A stretch of DNA of 37,539 nucleotides from Bacteroidaceae bacterium (GTDB lineage Bacteria; Bacteroidota; Bacteroidia; Bacteroidales; Bacteroidaceae): assembly GCA_017407905.1 (NCBI GenBank), contig JAFQVS010000089.1:1-37539 (forward strand). Direction: 5' to 3'. The notes below the pieces were generated by a model that saw only the letters and a program-made list of their open reading frames with translations, searched no databases and was not told the DNA's origin. Of the stretch, positions 5,748 through 14,890 are shown piece by piece. A program made the position numbers and the translations under genes. How positions within the stretch are numbered: the first letter of the stretch is position 1; each line of letters begins with the position of its first letter.

Positions 5748-7435
5748 TATTTTGTATTTAATTTTATTATTACTCCGTTGTTTGCAGGAACCTCGATGCT
5801 TATGGGCTCGTCGGCCGAGAGGGTGAGGCCGAGCTCTTTGCCACTGAGAAGTTCGGTGGCGGTTGAGGCGGTGCCTGTGGCCTCGGTCGAGAAGTAGGCG
5901 TAGGCCTCGCGGGGGATTGTTACGTTGCAGTTGCAGTCGTGCTCGCCGAAATTTGTTACTATGAGCAGAAGCTCGTCGGCTGTTCCGCGCAGGTAGCTGT
6001 AGATGCGGTTGCTGTCGTAGTGCTCGCTGTGGGGGTTGGCATACTGAAGGTCGTAGAAGCGGCCCTCGCGCAGCGCCTCGCTGCTGTTGCACAGTGTGAG
6101 CAGATGGCGGTGGAAGGCTTGTATGCTCTTCTCGTTGTCGGTCAGTAGCTCGTCGTTGTATTGCGAGCCGTTATTTCGGCGGCGCAGTGTATCGACGCTC
6201 CAATAGTCGAATATTGTGGTGCGACCATCCACTCCGCTGTAACCCTCTTTGTCCATTCCACGTTCGCCCAACTCCTCGCCGGCATAAAGCATAAAGGGCT
6301 GGGTGTCAATGGTTGCCGATACTATGAGGGCGGCAAATGCTCGCTCGGCCTTTGTGGCGAAAAAGTCGGATGCAATGCGCTGCTCGTCGTGATTCTCAAG
6401 GAATGTGAGCATATTCTGTCGTATGTCCGAGGTGCTCTGAAGGGTGGTGGTTATGTCGCAGGCCGACGAGTAGCCGTTTATTATCGAGCGCAGCGTGTCG
6501 TAGAGGCCTACCTTATCATAAAGGTAGTCGAAATGTCCGTCGCGGATGAAGCTGCGGTATATGTGAGGCTGATAAATCTCGCCTATAAATATAAGGTGGG
6601 GATACTCCTCTTTTACTTTCGGCAGCGCCCAGCCCCAAAATTCCACGGGAGTCATCTCGACCATATCACAGCGGAAGCCATCCACTCCCTGTGCTGCCCA
6701 ATATTTCAGAATCTTGAGCATTTTCACCCACGTGTCGGGCACGGGGCTGAATTGACGATTGCCTGTGCGGTAGTCGATGCCGTAATTGAGCTTTACGGTG
6801 TCGTACCAATCGTTGCGCGAGGGGCTGCCGAAGCAGTCGTTGCCCGTGGCGCGCAGAGGGCTTTCGCTGTAGGGCTCGGGAGCGCAGTCTTTTGCGTCGA
6901 TATTGCATCCATACTCTTGATTGCCAAGATAATAGAAGTTATTATGCCCCAAGAAGAAGCAGCTGTTATCGTCGTTCTGCCCAAAATCGTATGTGCCGGC
7001 GGGACGATTGTCGCTCTTGTAGTGGCGCGCTACGTGATTGGGGATAAAGTCGATGATTACTTTCATTCCCTCTTTGTGGGTGCGATTGACAAGCGCTGTA
7101 AATTCTTTTCGACGCTCGTTGACGTTAACGGCAAGGTCGGGGTCAACGTCGTAGTAGTCTTTTATTGCGTAGGGCGAACCGGCCTCGCCTTTTACCGTTG
7201 CGGGGTGTGTGCTCTCGATTCCGTATTGTGTGTAGTCGGTGCGGGTGGTGTGTTCGAGAATGCCCGTGTACCACACGTGAGTAACTCCCAATAAGCGTAT
7301 CGTGCGCAGTGCCTTAGGGGTAATGTCGTTGAATTTACCGCATCCGTTCTGTGCAATTGTACCCCCCTCGACCGGGTTGGCGGTGGTGTTGCCAAAGAGG
7401 CGCGGGAGCATCTGATAGATTATTATTTTTGACAT
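5747..7435 (-). CDS. Cytoplasmic GH13 alpha-amylase-family enzyme
   Basis: A 562-residue glycoside hydrolase of family 13 acting on alpha-glucans. The (beta/alpha)8 motifs appear in order: DFIPNHV (region I), GFRCDMVEM with nucleophile Asp257 (region II), FIGEIY with acid/base Glu286 (region III) and FLENHDEQR with Asp350 (region IV). A C-terminal beta domain follows from about residue 470. No signal peptide is present (MSKIIIYQMLPRLFG), so it should work in the cytoplasm, probably on maltodextrins or glycogen-derived chains. The exact specificity (amylase, cyclomaltodextrinase-like or branching) is not readable. It is coupled to the DUF4919 gene by a TAATG overlap. No sus genes are adjacent. 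Confidence 0.9.
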   Translation of the reverse strand: MSKIIIYQMLPRLFGNTTANPVEGGTIAQNGCGKFNDITPKALRTIRLLGVTHVWYTGILEHTTRTDYTQYGIESTHPATVKGEAGSPYAIKDYYDVDPDLAVNVNERRKEFTALVNRTHKEGMKVIIDFIPNHVARHYKSDNRPAGTYDFGQNDDNSCFFLGHNNFYYLGNQEYGCNIDAKDCAPEPYSESPLRATGNDCFGSPSRNDWYDTVKLNYGIDYRTGNRQFSPVPDTWVKMLKILKYWAAQGVDGFRCDMVEMTPVEFWGWALPKVKEEYPHLIFIGEIYQPHIYRSFIRDGHFDYLYDKVGLYDTLRSIINGYSSACDITTTLQSTSDIRQNMLTFLENHDEQRIASDFFATKAERAFAALIVSATIDTQPFMLYAGEELGERGMDKEGYSGVDGRTTIFDYWSVDTLRRRNNGSQYNDELLTDNEKSIQAFHRHLLTLCNSSEALREGRFYDLQYANPHSEHYDSNRIYSYLRGTADELLLIVTNFGEHDCNCNVTIPREAYAYFSTEATGTASTATELLSGKELGLTLSADEPISIEVPANNGVIIKLNTK

Positions 7436-7596
7436 TTATAAGAATCTTTTATGGTTTATTCTTTGTTCGTTTTTTTCTGAAAAGTTTTTTAGGCTGCTTA
7501 AATTGCTTGTAAAAATGTTTCGGTTTGTTTTAGTCTCTCTTTTGCTTGTAATTTGCTTGAAACAAACAGTGCTCGAACAATCACAAAAGTTGCTTG
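7436..7596. promoter_or_regulatory. fabD-amylase gap with TTGCTTG repeats
   Basis: This 161-nt gap contains four exact TTGCTTG heptamers on the plus strand (CAAGCAA on the coding strand) at 7503-7509, 7542-7548, 7553-7559 and 7590-7596. The two central copies are 11 nt apart, about one helical turn. No TAnnTTTG box was found. The copies could be operator sites for an amylase regulator, or chance in A/T-rich DNA. Confidence 0.3.
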
Positions 7597-8475
7597 TCAG
7601 GGCTTTGCAATTGCTGCCGTAATTTTCTTTATCGTTCCCTGAAGCACCGTTCCGGGGCCGCACTCGGTAAATTCTGTTGCGCCGTCGTTTATCATACGCA
7701 TTACCGATGCTGTCCAGCGTACGGGCGAGGTGAGTTGTGCCACAAGGTTCTCTTTTATCTCCTCGGGGTTGGTGTGGGGCTGTGCATCTACATTCTGATA
7801 GATGGGGCAGCGCGGTGTGTGGAATGTTGTCTCGCGTATGGCCTTTTCGAGCTCCTCTTTGGCGGGCTGCATAAGCGGTGAGTGGAATGCTCCGCCGACG
7901 TTCAGCGTCAGAGCACGCTTGGCGCCTGCTGCCTTCAGTGCCTCGCAGGCCTGTGCAACGCCCTCTTCGGTTCCCGATATTACAATCTGTCCGGGGCAGT
8001 TGTAATTGGCCGCAACCACAAGATTGCCTTGCTCGGTAATCTCCTTGCAGATGCTCTCGACCGTCTCGTCGGGCAGGGCAATAATGGCCGCCATTGTCGA
8101 TTTTTGAATCTCGCAGGCACTTTGCATTGCAAGAGCGCGCTTGTAAACGAGCTTGAGGCCGTCCTCAAAGGTCAGTGCTCCCGATGCGGTAAGTGCCGAC
8201 AACTCGCCCAGCGAATGTCCTGCAACCATCTGCGGGTCGAACCCCTCTTCGAGGGTAAGGGCCGATACCACCGAGTGAATAAATACAGCCGGCTGTGTAA
8301 CTTTTGTCTGTTTAAGCTCCTCGTCGGTGCCGTAGAACATTATTTCTGTTATTCGGAATCCTAAAATCTCGTTTGCTTTCTCAAAATATACGCGGGCCAA
8401 TGGGTTGCTGTCGTACAGCTCTTTTCCCATTCCGCTGAATTGTGAACCCTGACCGGGAAATACGTATGCTTTCAT
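7597..8475 (-). CDS. fabD: Malonyl-CoA:ACP transacylase
   Basis: A 292-residue FabD that loads malonyl groups from CoA onto acyl carrier protein for fatty-acid elongation. The N terminus YVFPGQGSQ is the family hallmark. The active serine is Ser88 in GHSLGE, Arg113 lies in KRALAMQ, and the catalytic His198 lies in GGAFHSPLM. A conserved YQNVDA segment follows. ATG 8475 is chosen because MKAYVFPGQG matches the family start; an in-frame extension to 8589 is unrelated. No other fab genes or acpP are adjacent, so it stands apart from a fatty-acid cluster. Length is normal. Confidence 0.95.
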   Translation of the reverse strand: MKAYVFPGQGSQFSGMGKELYDSNPLARVYFEKANEILGFRITEIMFYGTDEELKQTKVTQPAVFIHSVVSALTLEEGFDPQMVAGHSLGELSALTASGALTFEDGLKLVYKRALAMQSACEIQKSTMAAIIALPDETVESICKEITEQGNLVVAANYNCPGQIVISGTEEGVAQACEALKAAGAKRALTLNVGGAFHSPLMQPAKEELEKAIRETTFHTPRCPIYQNVDAQPHTNPEEIKENLVAQLTSPVRWTASVMRMINDGATEFTECGPGTVLQGTIKKITAAIAKP

Positions 8476-8555
8476 CGTTTTTTGTTTGTAGTTTATTTGT
8501 CTGAAAATCGTGCTTTGCAGGCACCCGTAAATAAGCGGTGCCGTGATTTTCGCTG

Positions 8556-8563
8556 CGAAGATA
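8556..8563 (-). promoter_or_regulatory. Probable -7 box for fabD
   Basis: On the minus strand the box reads TATCTTCG, one base off TAnnTTTG. A TTTG lies 23 nt further upstream (complement of 8587-8590), slightly beyond the usual 19-21 nt spacing. It is back to back with the operon promoter at 8629-8636. Confidence 0.4.
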
Positions 8564-8628
8564 GTCATTTTTTTCTTTCGTTTCTCCAAATGCGATTGTT
8601 TATGTGCGGTTTTAATAAAAAATAGTAC

Positions 8629-8636
8629 TATCTTTG
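8629..8636 (+). promoter_or_regulatory. -7 box for polysaccharide operon
   Basis: TATCTTTG is an exact TAnnTTTG match and implies a leader of about 75 nt before the ATG at 8718. No exact -33 TTTG is seen. Confidence 0.6.
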
Positions 8637-8717
8637 CAATATTTTCTCGGTGAATACGTTAAAAAATATAATAGTTTAAAGTAAAAAGTTAAATTTTGTA
8701 ACAGAAAAACAGAATAT

Positions 8718-11234
8718 ATGCGACGAGCTTCATTTTTATTTTTGATTCTGCTAATGTTTGCGCAGTTGACATTTGCACAAACCAACCCCCGTAAGCAAGA
8801 TGCCGCCGGCAGAGGCAATAGAACCGTACAATCGTCCAACAATCCCGAGGGTGGGGTGATGAGCGACGACGAGATTCTCGAGTACATAAAAAATGAACAA
8901 GCCAAAGGTACCGACGGCAAGCAGATAGTAATGAATCTGCTAAAAAAAGGCGTTACCGAGGCACAGCTCAATCGTCTGCGCAAAGAGTACCTCGATAAGA
9001 AAAACGAAAAAGCCAGAAAGACAAAAACAAAGTCCGACGAGACGGAATTTGAATCGAGACAAAGAGAGCAACAGCCTATCGTTCAAGATTTTGGCCTTTT
9101 TACTGACTCGCTCGACGTGCTTATTCCCGACTCGGTTGCCCTCGAAGAGCTCCACCGCAAGATGAACGAACGTCCCAAAATTTTCGGACACAACATTTTT
9201 CGCGATAAGGCCCTGAATTTCGAGCCTAATATGAATATGGCTACCCCCGAGGATTATAAGCTGGGCCCCGGCGACGAGGTTATAATTGACGTGTGGGGCG
9301 CATCGCAATCGACAGTGATTGACGAAATTACCCCCGACGGCTATCTGAATATCGACATTTTGGGCCTCGTCTATCTAAGTGGAATGACGGTAAAAGAGGC
9401 CGACAGCTATCTGAAAGAGCAGTACAGCCGCATCTACGCAGGAATTTCGGGCGAGAACCCCAACGCACGCATAAAATTATCGCTGGGCAAGATACGCACA
9501 ATTCAAGTGAGCATAATGGGCGAGGTCGAGAATCCCGGAACCTACGCACTGTCGGCATTTGCGTCGGTATTCCACGCGCTCTATCAGGCAGGCGGAGTGA
9601 ACGAGATTGGTACCCTGCGTGCCATAAAAGTTGCCCGTGGCGGAAAAACCATTGCAACAATTGACATTTACGACTATCTTCTGAACGGAAAAACATCCAA
9701 CGACATTCGTCTGTCCGACGGCGACGCAATCATCGTCGATACATACGACTGCCTTGTGGATGTACAGGGCAAGGTAAAGCGCCCAATGTTCTACGAGATG
9801 AAAAACAGCGAGAGTGCCGCCGACCTTCTGCGCTATGCAGGAGGCTTTGCCCGTGAGGCCTATCGCGGCGACATTAGAATAGAGCGAGTGGGCGAGCGCG
9901 AACGACAGATTTTTACCCTCACCGACAGTGAGCAAAAAACATTCAAAATGCGCGACGGCGATATAATGTCGGTCGATTCCGTAGCCGACAGCTACGAGAA
10001 TCTTGTCGAGGTTAAGGGCGCCCTTTATCGCCCCGGAAAATTCCAGCTCGGCGGCAGTATCGCAACCGTAAAACAGCTCATCGAGCGCGCAGGCGGCCTA
10101 AAGCCCGACGCCTTTGTAGCCCGCGCACTGTTGAACCGCCGTCTGCCCGACCTTACAATGGAGAATCTCTCGGTTGACGTCGCAGGCATAATGGCCGGAA
10201 CAGCCGCCGACATCGAGCTGCGCAACAACGACGTTCTTTACATCCCCTCGCTCGCCGAAATGGAAGAGATAAAAGTCATAAACATCTATGGCGAGGTGGC
10301 AATGCCCGGAAAATACCGTTACGCCGAGAACACCACCATCGAGGATGTAATTCTTATGGCAGGAGGACTAAAAGACAAAGCCTCGACGGCGCGCGTCGAG
10401 GTAGTGCGCCGAATGCGCGATTCGGGTGCGCTGACAAGCAACGACACAATTGCAAAGACCTTTACATTCTCTATTGACAAAGGCCTCCTTGTGTCGCGCG
10501 GAAACAAATTCACACTGATGCCATACGACGCTGTGTATGTGCGTCGCTCGCCCGGATATTACGAGCAACAAAATGTCGAGATTTCCGGCGAGGTAGCCTT
10601 TGCCGGAACATACGTACTCGACCGCAAGAATATGCGTCTGAGCGACCTTGTAAAAAGCGCCGGAGGATTGTCAGACAGAGCCTATCCAAAGGGAGCCCGC
10701 CTCGAACGCCGTATGACGGCCGAGGAGAAGGCACGCGCCCTTCAGACACTGCGCACCGTCCAGCGTCAGATGGACTCGGTTGACATCGGCAAGATTGAGG
10801 TTCTTGATGTTCACACCGTCGGTATCGAGCTCGATAAAGCAATGAACAACCCCGGAAGCGATTTTGACGTCGTGCTGCAAGATGGCGACAAACTGATAAT
10901 CCCGCAATTCTCGAACACAGTGAAAATATCGGGTAACGTCGTCTATCCCAACACCGTAACATATAAAGAGAACAAGAGCCTCAAATATTATATAGAGCAG
11001 GCCGGTGGATACGGACAGAATGCCAAAAAATCAAAAGCAATTATTATATATAAGAACGGAACGGTTGCACGTGCAAAGGGCAGCAAGAGCTCATTGATAC
11101 AGCCCGGATGCGAAATTATCGTCCCCACAAAGGTCAAGCGTCAGGGAATGAGCACAACCGAAATTCTCTCGCTATCGTCAACGTCGGCCTCATTGGCAAC
11201 AGTCATAATTGCGCTTATCAATCTATTGAAATAA
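8718..11234 (+). CDS. SLBB polysaccharide export protein (Wza-like)
   Basis: An 838-residue export protein of the Wza / polysaccharide export family, expected to carry the finished polymer across the outer membrane. Residues 1-20 are a signal peptide ending TFA|Q, with no lipobox. An acidic/basic linker runs to about residue 170. The Poly_export domain begins at DYKLGPGDEVIIDVWG (about 178). Six SLBB-type repeats follow near residues 260, 346, 430, 520, 618 and 734, each with a GEV/GKV...PG...AGG pattern. A hydrophobic helix near 825-836 ends the protein and could cross the outer membrane. It is the first gene of the operon, 6 nt before the Wzz-like gene. Wza itself is about half this length. 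Confidence 0.9.
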   Translation: MRRASFLFLILLMFAQLTFAQTNPRKQDAAGRGNRTVQSSNNPEGGVMSDDEILEYIKNEQAKGTDGKQIVMNLLKKGVTEAQLNRLRKEYLDKKNEKARKTKTKSDETEFESRQREQQPIVQDFGLFTDSLDVLIPDSVALEELHRKMNERPKIFGHNIFRDKALNFEPNMNMATPEDYKLGPGDEVIIDVWGASQSTVIDEITPDGYLNIDILGLVYLSGMTVKEADSYLKEQYSRIYAGISGENPNARIKLSLGKIRTIQVSIMGEVENPGTYALSAFASVFHALYQAGGVNEIGTLRAIKVARGGKTIATIDIYDYLLNGKTSNDIRLSDGDAIIVDTYDCLVDVQGKVKRPMFYEMKNSESAADLLRYAGGFAREAYRGDIRIERVGERERQIFTLTDSEQKTFKMRDGDIMSVDSVADSYENLVEVKGALYRPGKFQLGGSIATVKQLIERAGGLKPDAFVARALLNRRLPDLTMENLSVDVAGIMAGTAADIELRNNDVLYIPSLAEMEEIKVINIYGEVAMPGKYRYAENTTIEDVILMAGGLKDKASTARVEVVRRMRDSGALTSNDTIAKTFTFSIDKGLLVSRGNKFTLMPYDAVYVRRSPGYYEQQNVEISGEVAFAGTYVLDRKNMRLSDLVKSAGGLSDRAYPKGARLERRMTAEEKARALQTLRTVQRQMDSVDIGKIEVLDVHTVGIELDKAMNNPGSDFDVVLQDGDKLIIPQFSNTVKISGNVVYPNTVTYKENKSLKYYIEQAGGYGQNAKKSKAIIIYKNGTVARAKGSKSSLIQPGCEIIVPTKVKRQGMSTTEILSLSSTSASLATVIIALINLLK

Positions 11235-11240
11235 AAAACT

Positions 11241-12344
11241 ATGAATATACTGAGCAATATAGACCTCTTTTGGCTGGCACGCCGAGTGTGGAGCGACCGT
11301 CGCCGCCTTATGCGTAACTGCATTATCGCAGCCATTGTCGCCGTGATAATAGCATTCAGCATCCCCAAACGATACACATCAACGGTGATACTCGCTCCCG
11401 AAGCCTCAAAATCGACCTCTTTGGGCGCTCTTGGTTCGCTTGCCTCAATGGCCGGAGTGAATGTGGGTGATATGGCCGGAAACGCCGATGCAATATATCC
11501 CGAACTTTATCCCGAGATTGTAGGCTCGACGGTATTTATTGCCGAGCTTTATGCAATGAACGTAAAGTCGGGCGACGGCGAAATTGATATGTCGCTCTAC
11601 GATTATATGCGCGATAATCAAAGCAAGGCTTGGTGGATATATATAATAGAATTACCACTTAAATTAAAGCAGATGATTATGCCTGTAAAGGGTGGTGTAT
11701 CGGTGCCCGAGGATGTAACATACTACAGCTATTCAATGACCGAAATAAATGTCATAAACAAGCTGCGCAAACAAATATCCTGCTCGGTTGATGTAGGTAA
11801 CGACGTTGTAACAATAAACGCAACAATGCAGGATGCAAAAATCGCCGCACAGGTAGCCGATAAAGTAGCCGCGTTGCTGCAAGAGCACGTAACAAAATAC
11901 CGCACCGGAAAATCAATCAAAGATTTTGAGTACAGCAGCAAACTCTACGACGAGGCTAAAGCCGACTATGTAAAAAAACAGAGAGCATACGCCGAGTATG
12001 CCGACCGTCATTCGCTTGGAACAATTACCTACACGGCACAGATTGAGGAGAATCGTCTGAAGGACGAGATGGAGCTTGCCTACTCGATATACACACAAAT
12101 GGCACAGCAAAAGGAACTTGCAAAGGCAAAGGTTCAGGAGCGCACCCCGGTGTTCTCGGTGATGCAGCCGGCAGTGGTGCCCAATCTGCCATCTGCACCA
12201 AAAAAAATGTTTATGCTCGTCTCAATTGTTTTTCTGACACTCTTCGGACACATTGCGTGGCTTATGGTCGAGAAAGAGATAAAAGAGACCCTGAAGAAAC
12301 AGCGCCTCGCATTTAAAAAAGATGCCGAGGGCGGTAAAAAATAG
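11241..12344 (+). CDS. Wzz-like chain-length determinant protein
   Basis: A 367-residue inner-membrane protein of the Wzz/GumC type that controls polymer length. It has two transmembrane segments, at about residues 27-43 (CIIAAIVAVIIAFSIP) and 322-343 (MFMLVSIVFLTLFGHIAWLM), with a periplasmic coiled-coil region between them. The P-rich SAPKK sequence before the second segment is typical of the family. The cytoplasmic tail is short and basic, and no Walker motifs or Tyr-rich tail are present, so it is not a BY-kinase fusion. It sits 6 nt after the export gene and is probably cotranscribed. Confidence 0.9.
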   Translation: MNILSNIDLFWLARRVWSDRRRLMRNCIIAAIVAVIIAFSIPKRYTSTVILAPEASKSTSLGALGSLASMAGVNVGDMAGNADAIYPELYPEIVGSTVFIAELYAMNVKSGDGEIDMSLYDYMRDNQSKAWWIYIIELPLKLKQMIMPVKGGVSVPEDVTYYSYSMTEINVINKLRKQISCSVDVGNDVVTINATMQDAKIAAQVADKVAALLQEHVTKYRTGKSIKDFEYSSKLYDEAKADYVKKQRAYAEYADRHSLGTITYTAQIEENRLKDEMELAYSIYTQMAQQKELAKAKVQERTPVFSVMQPAVVPNLPSAPKKMFMLVSIVFLTLFGHIAWLMVEKEIKETLKKQRLAFKKDAEGGKK

Positions 12345-12371
12345 AAATTAAAAGTTATACTTTTCTCGACA

Positions 12372-13646
12372 GTGGGCATTGGGGCAAAAATAGGAAAATA
12401 TCGAAAGGTGTTGGTTAATTTCTTCTCCCTCTCGATGATAAACGGAGTAAGCTACCTGCTTGCTCTCATCACTATGCCTTATCTTATACGTGTGCTTGGC
12501 GAGGAGAAATATGGTGCCTATCTCTTTATATACACCGTGGCGCAGTATCTGTTGCTTGTCGGAAACTACGGCTTCCGTTATTCGGTAACGCGTCAGGTGT
12601 CGGTGCACCGCGACGATAACGAGCGCGTAAACGAGATATTCTGTTCGACTATGGTGGCGCGTCTGTTAATCTCGGTGGTTGCCGTGCTGCCCGTGTTTGC
12701 TGCCGTGGCCCTGCTGATGGATGGCGACGACGTGCTGATGTATCTGTTTGCCCTCGGGATTGTTTTTGGCGACATTCTCATTCCCGTGTGGCTGTTTCAG
12801 GGACTCGAGGAGATGAAATATCTTACCATAGTAAATGTAATCTCGAAATTTGTCTTCGCCGGGCTCATCTTTATCTTTATAACCGAGGGCAGCGACTATA
12901 TATATGTCGTGCTGCTTAATTCAATGGGTTATATTGCAGCCGGAGCGGCCAGCCTGTGGATTGCGGTGAAGCATTTTGGGATAAGATTCTCGATGCCGAC
13001 ATTCGCGGCCGTAAAGGCTCAGTATCGCGACGGATGGCACATTTTTGTCTCGAACATAGGAATGGAAATGTACCGTAACTCAAATATTTTCCTGCTCAGA
13101 ATATTTGCGGGCGAGGCAGCCGTGGGTATTTTCGGTGCCGTCGAGAAGATTGTGAAGGCGGTGCAGACAATTCTGAATGCCTTGCCAATGGCGCTCTTCC
13201 CTTACGTGAGCCGTCTGTTCTATGGCGAGAAGGCCTCGGATAATATAACGGTGCTTATGAGGCTTGTGCGCTGGGCGTTTGCTCTTCTGACGGTGGTGGC
13301 TGTGGTGTTTGCCCTCTCGCCCAAATTGCTGTACATCTATTTGGGCCTCGATATTGACTACGAGATTGCCCGTATGCTTGTGTGGCTTATGGCGCCCGTG
13401 CTGCTCTTTGGTTGTATGAATTATATTGTGGGCATTGTGGGGCTTCTGAATTTGGGCGCGGCAAAGAGCTTCCAACGTAATATATGGGTGTCGGCCGTAA
13501 TTTCGGTGTCGTTTATGGTTATATTCTGCAACGAATATTCCTATTATGCAGCCTCGGTCGCTTGGACGCTTGCCGAGGCTCTGCTCTTTGTGCTGTGTCT
13601 TGCCTCGATGCGCAGATTTAAGCATAGAAAGGAGGTTACCCGCTGA
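12372..13646 (+). CDS. Wzx-like polysaccharide flippase
   Basis: A 424-residue multi-pass membrane protein of the MOP/Wzx superfamily that flips lipid-linked repeat units to the periplasmic face. The N-terminal pattern NFFSLSMINGVSYLLALITM followed by PYLIRVLGEEKYGAY is characteristic, and about 12 hydrophobic segments can be traced. The start is a GTG at 12372, which gives a normal short N-terminal cytoplasmic stretch; no good ATG lies before the first membrane segment. The gap from the Wzz-like gene is 27 nt. The end overlaps the next start by one base (TGATG). Confidence 0.88.
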   Translation: MGIGAKIGKYRKVLVNFFSLSMINGVSYLLALITMPYLIRVLGEEKYGAYLFIYTVAQYLLLVGNYGFRYSVTRQVSVHRDDNERVNEIFCSTMVARLLISVVAVLPVFAAVALLMDGDDVLMYLFALGIVFGDILIPVWLFQGLEEMKYLTIVNVISKFVFAGLIFIFITEGSDYIYVVLLNSMGYIAAGAASLWIAVKHFGIRFSMPTFAAVKAQYRDGWHIFVSNIGMEMYRNSNIFLLRIFAGEAAVGIFGAVEKIVKAVQTILNALPMALFPYVSRLFYGEKASDNITVLMRLVRWAFALLTVVAVVFALSPKLLYIYLGLDIDYEIARMLVWLMAPVLLFGCMNYIVGIVGLLNLGAAKSFQRNIWVSAVISVSFMVIFCNEYSYYAASVAWTLAEALLFVLCLASMRRFKHRKEVTR

Positions 13647-14890
13647 TGACACTGATGGATTTTATAGCGGTTGTGGCAATTTATGTCGAGATAGCTGTGC
13701 TGGCTGTTGTCGATACAAAATTGTGGCGCACCGTATATACTCCGCTCAATATGCTGATGCTGCCATACGCACTTATGCTTATGGTGTCGCTCATTGTCTG
13801 CGGCAATTGGGGAATTGTGGAGTTTTATTATCCCAGCCTCACGGTGTGGATGGTGGGGCTGCCGCTCTTCGCAATCCCGAGCTATATTTTGGGCATTGGC
13901 TTCCACAAGAGCCTGCTCATCGAGGATGGTGGACGCATTGACGATGAGGGAATGAATATGAAGCGTCTGAATGTCATTACAATTATCCTCATAACGCTGT
14001 TTCTTCTGCGATTTTTTATGCTGGCACGTTCGAGCCAACATCTGCCCGGCTCCGAGGATTTTGGCGAGGAGTATGCCGGATGGGGGCTTTGGGGACACTT
14101 GCACCGTCTGTTGCACGCTCTGTGCATCATATACATTTATAAATACGACCGCAAACATTGGTACTATATGCTCTTTATCGTTGGAATGATGTTTGTAACG
14201 GTAATGTACGGTGTAAAATCGTGGATTCTCATCCCCACGATGGGCGGTGTGTGTATGCGTCTGTTCGCAGGAAAATTAAAGCTGAAATTATCGCTCTTTT
14301 TAAAGATTGGTATTTTCGCCTTTGTCGTATTCTTTGTAACATACTCTCTGACGCTGTATTTGGGAAAAGAGGTTGCGGCAACATACGACGTTGTGTTTGA
14401 ATATATCTGCAAGACCTTTGTGCATTATGTCATAAGCGGCATTGTGGGTTGGAGTCAGGACTTGCAGATGGGCATTTTGGAGCCCCCCCGCTTCGAGACG
14501 CTTATAACGGGAATAGCCAATATATACAATGCCGTCGCGGGCAATGAATATGTCGATCCCACAAATCCTTTCTTCATACACAATGGAGTGAACGGCTCTA
14601 ACGTGCGCGCCTTCTTCGGCACAATATATGTGAACAGCAGCATTGTTCAATTTGTGCTTGTGGTACTTGCCGTCTCGGCCGTGCATTATCTGGTGAAACT
14701 ATGGGCAATAGCCTCGCGCAGCATCTATGTAAATGTAGTATATTTCTTCTATTGCGGAATGCTGATGATGGGGTGGTTCGAGATATATTTCTATCATTTG
14801 CAATTCCTTGAGGTGCCACTTATGGTATTCTTCGTATATCTGATGATGAAAGTCGATTTTAAGAATGGTTTAAAAGATATTAAACTATGA
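13646..14890 (+). CDS. Wzy-like O-antigen polymerase family protein
   Basis: A 414-residue integral membrane protein with about 10-12 hydrophobic segments and a long periplasmic loop around residues 265-325 (rich in Asn and Thr). Position between a flippase and surface genes fits a Wzy-type polymerase, which joins repeat units in the periplasm. Sequence conservation in this family is poor, so the assignment rests on topology and context. ATG 13646 overlaps the Wzx-like stop (TGATG). AAAGGAGG at 13628-13635 is a strong Shine-Dalgarno match, rare in this phylum, although 10 nt from the start. The stop overlaps the next gene by 4 nt. Confidence 0.75.
   Translation: MTLMDFIAVVAIYVEIAVLAVVDTKLWRTVYTPLNMLMLPYALMLMVSLIVCGNWGIVEFYYPSLTVWMVGLPLFAIPSYILGIGFHKSLLIEDGGRIDDEGMNMKRLNVITIILITLFLLRFFMLARSSQHLPGSEDFGEEYAGWGLWGHLHRLLHALCIIYIYKYDRKHWYYMLFIVGMMFVTVMYGVKSWILIPTMGGVCMRLFAGKLKLKLSLFLKIGIFAFVVFFVTYSLTLYLGKEVAATYDVVFEYICKTFVHYVISGIVGWSQDLQMGILEPPRFETLITGIANIYNAVAGNEYVDPTNPFFIHNGVNGSNVRAFFGTIYVNSSIVQFVLVVLAVSAVHYLVKLWAIASRSIYVNVVYFFYCGMLMMGWFEIYFYHLQFLEVPLMVFFVYLMMKVDFKNGLKDIKL

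Noticed and set aside
5748-6092. N-terminal extension of the DUF4919 gene
   Set aside because: Lies inside the GH13 gene in another frame and is Arg/Gln-rich; the internal ATG at 5747 starts a clear signal peptide.
6161-7294. 377-codon frame antisense to the GH13 gene
   Set aside because: Long antisense frames arise from the codon bias of this genome; the sense strand has all four GH13 motifs.
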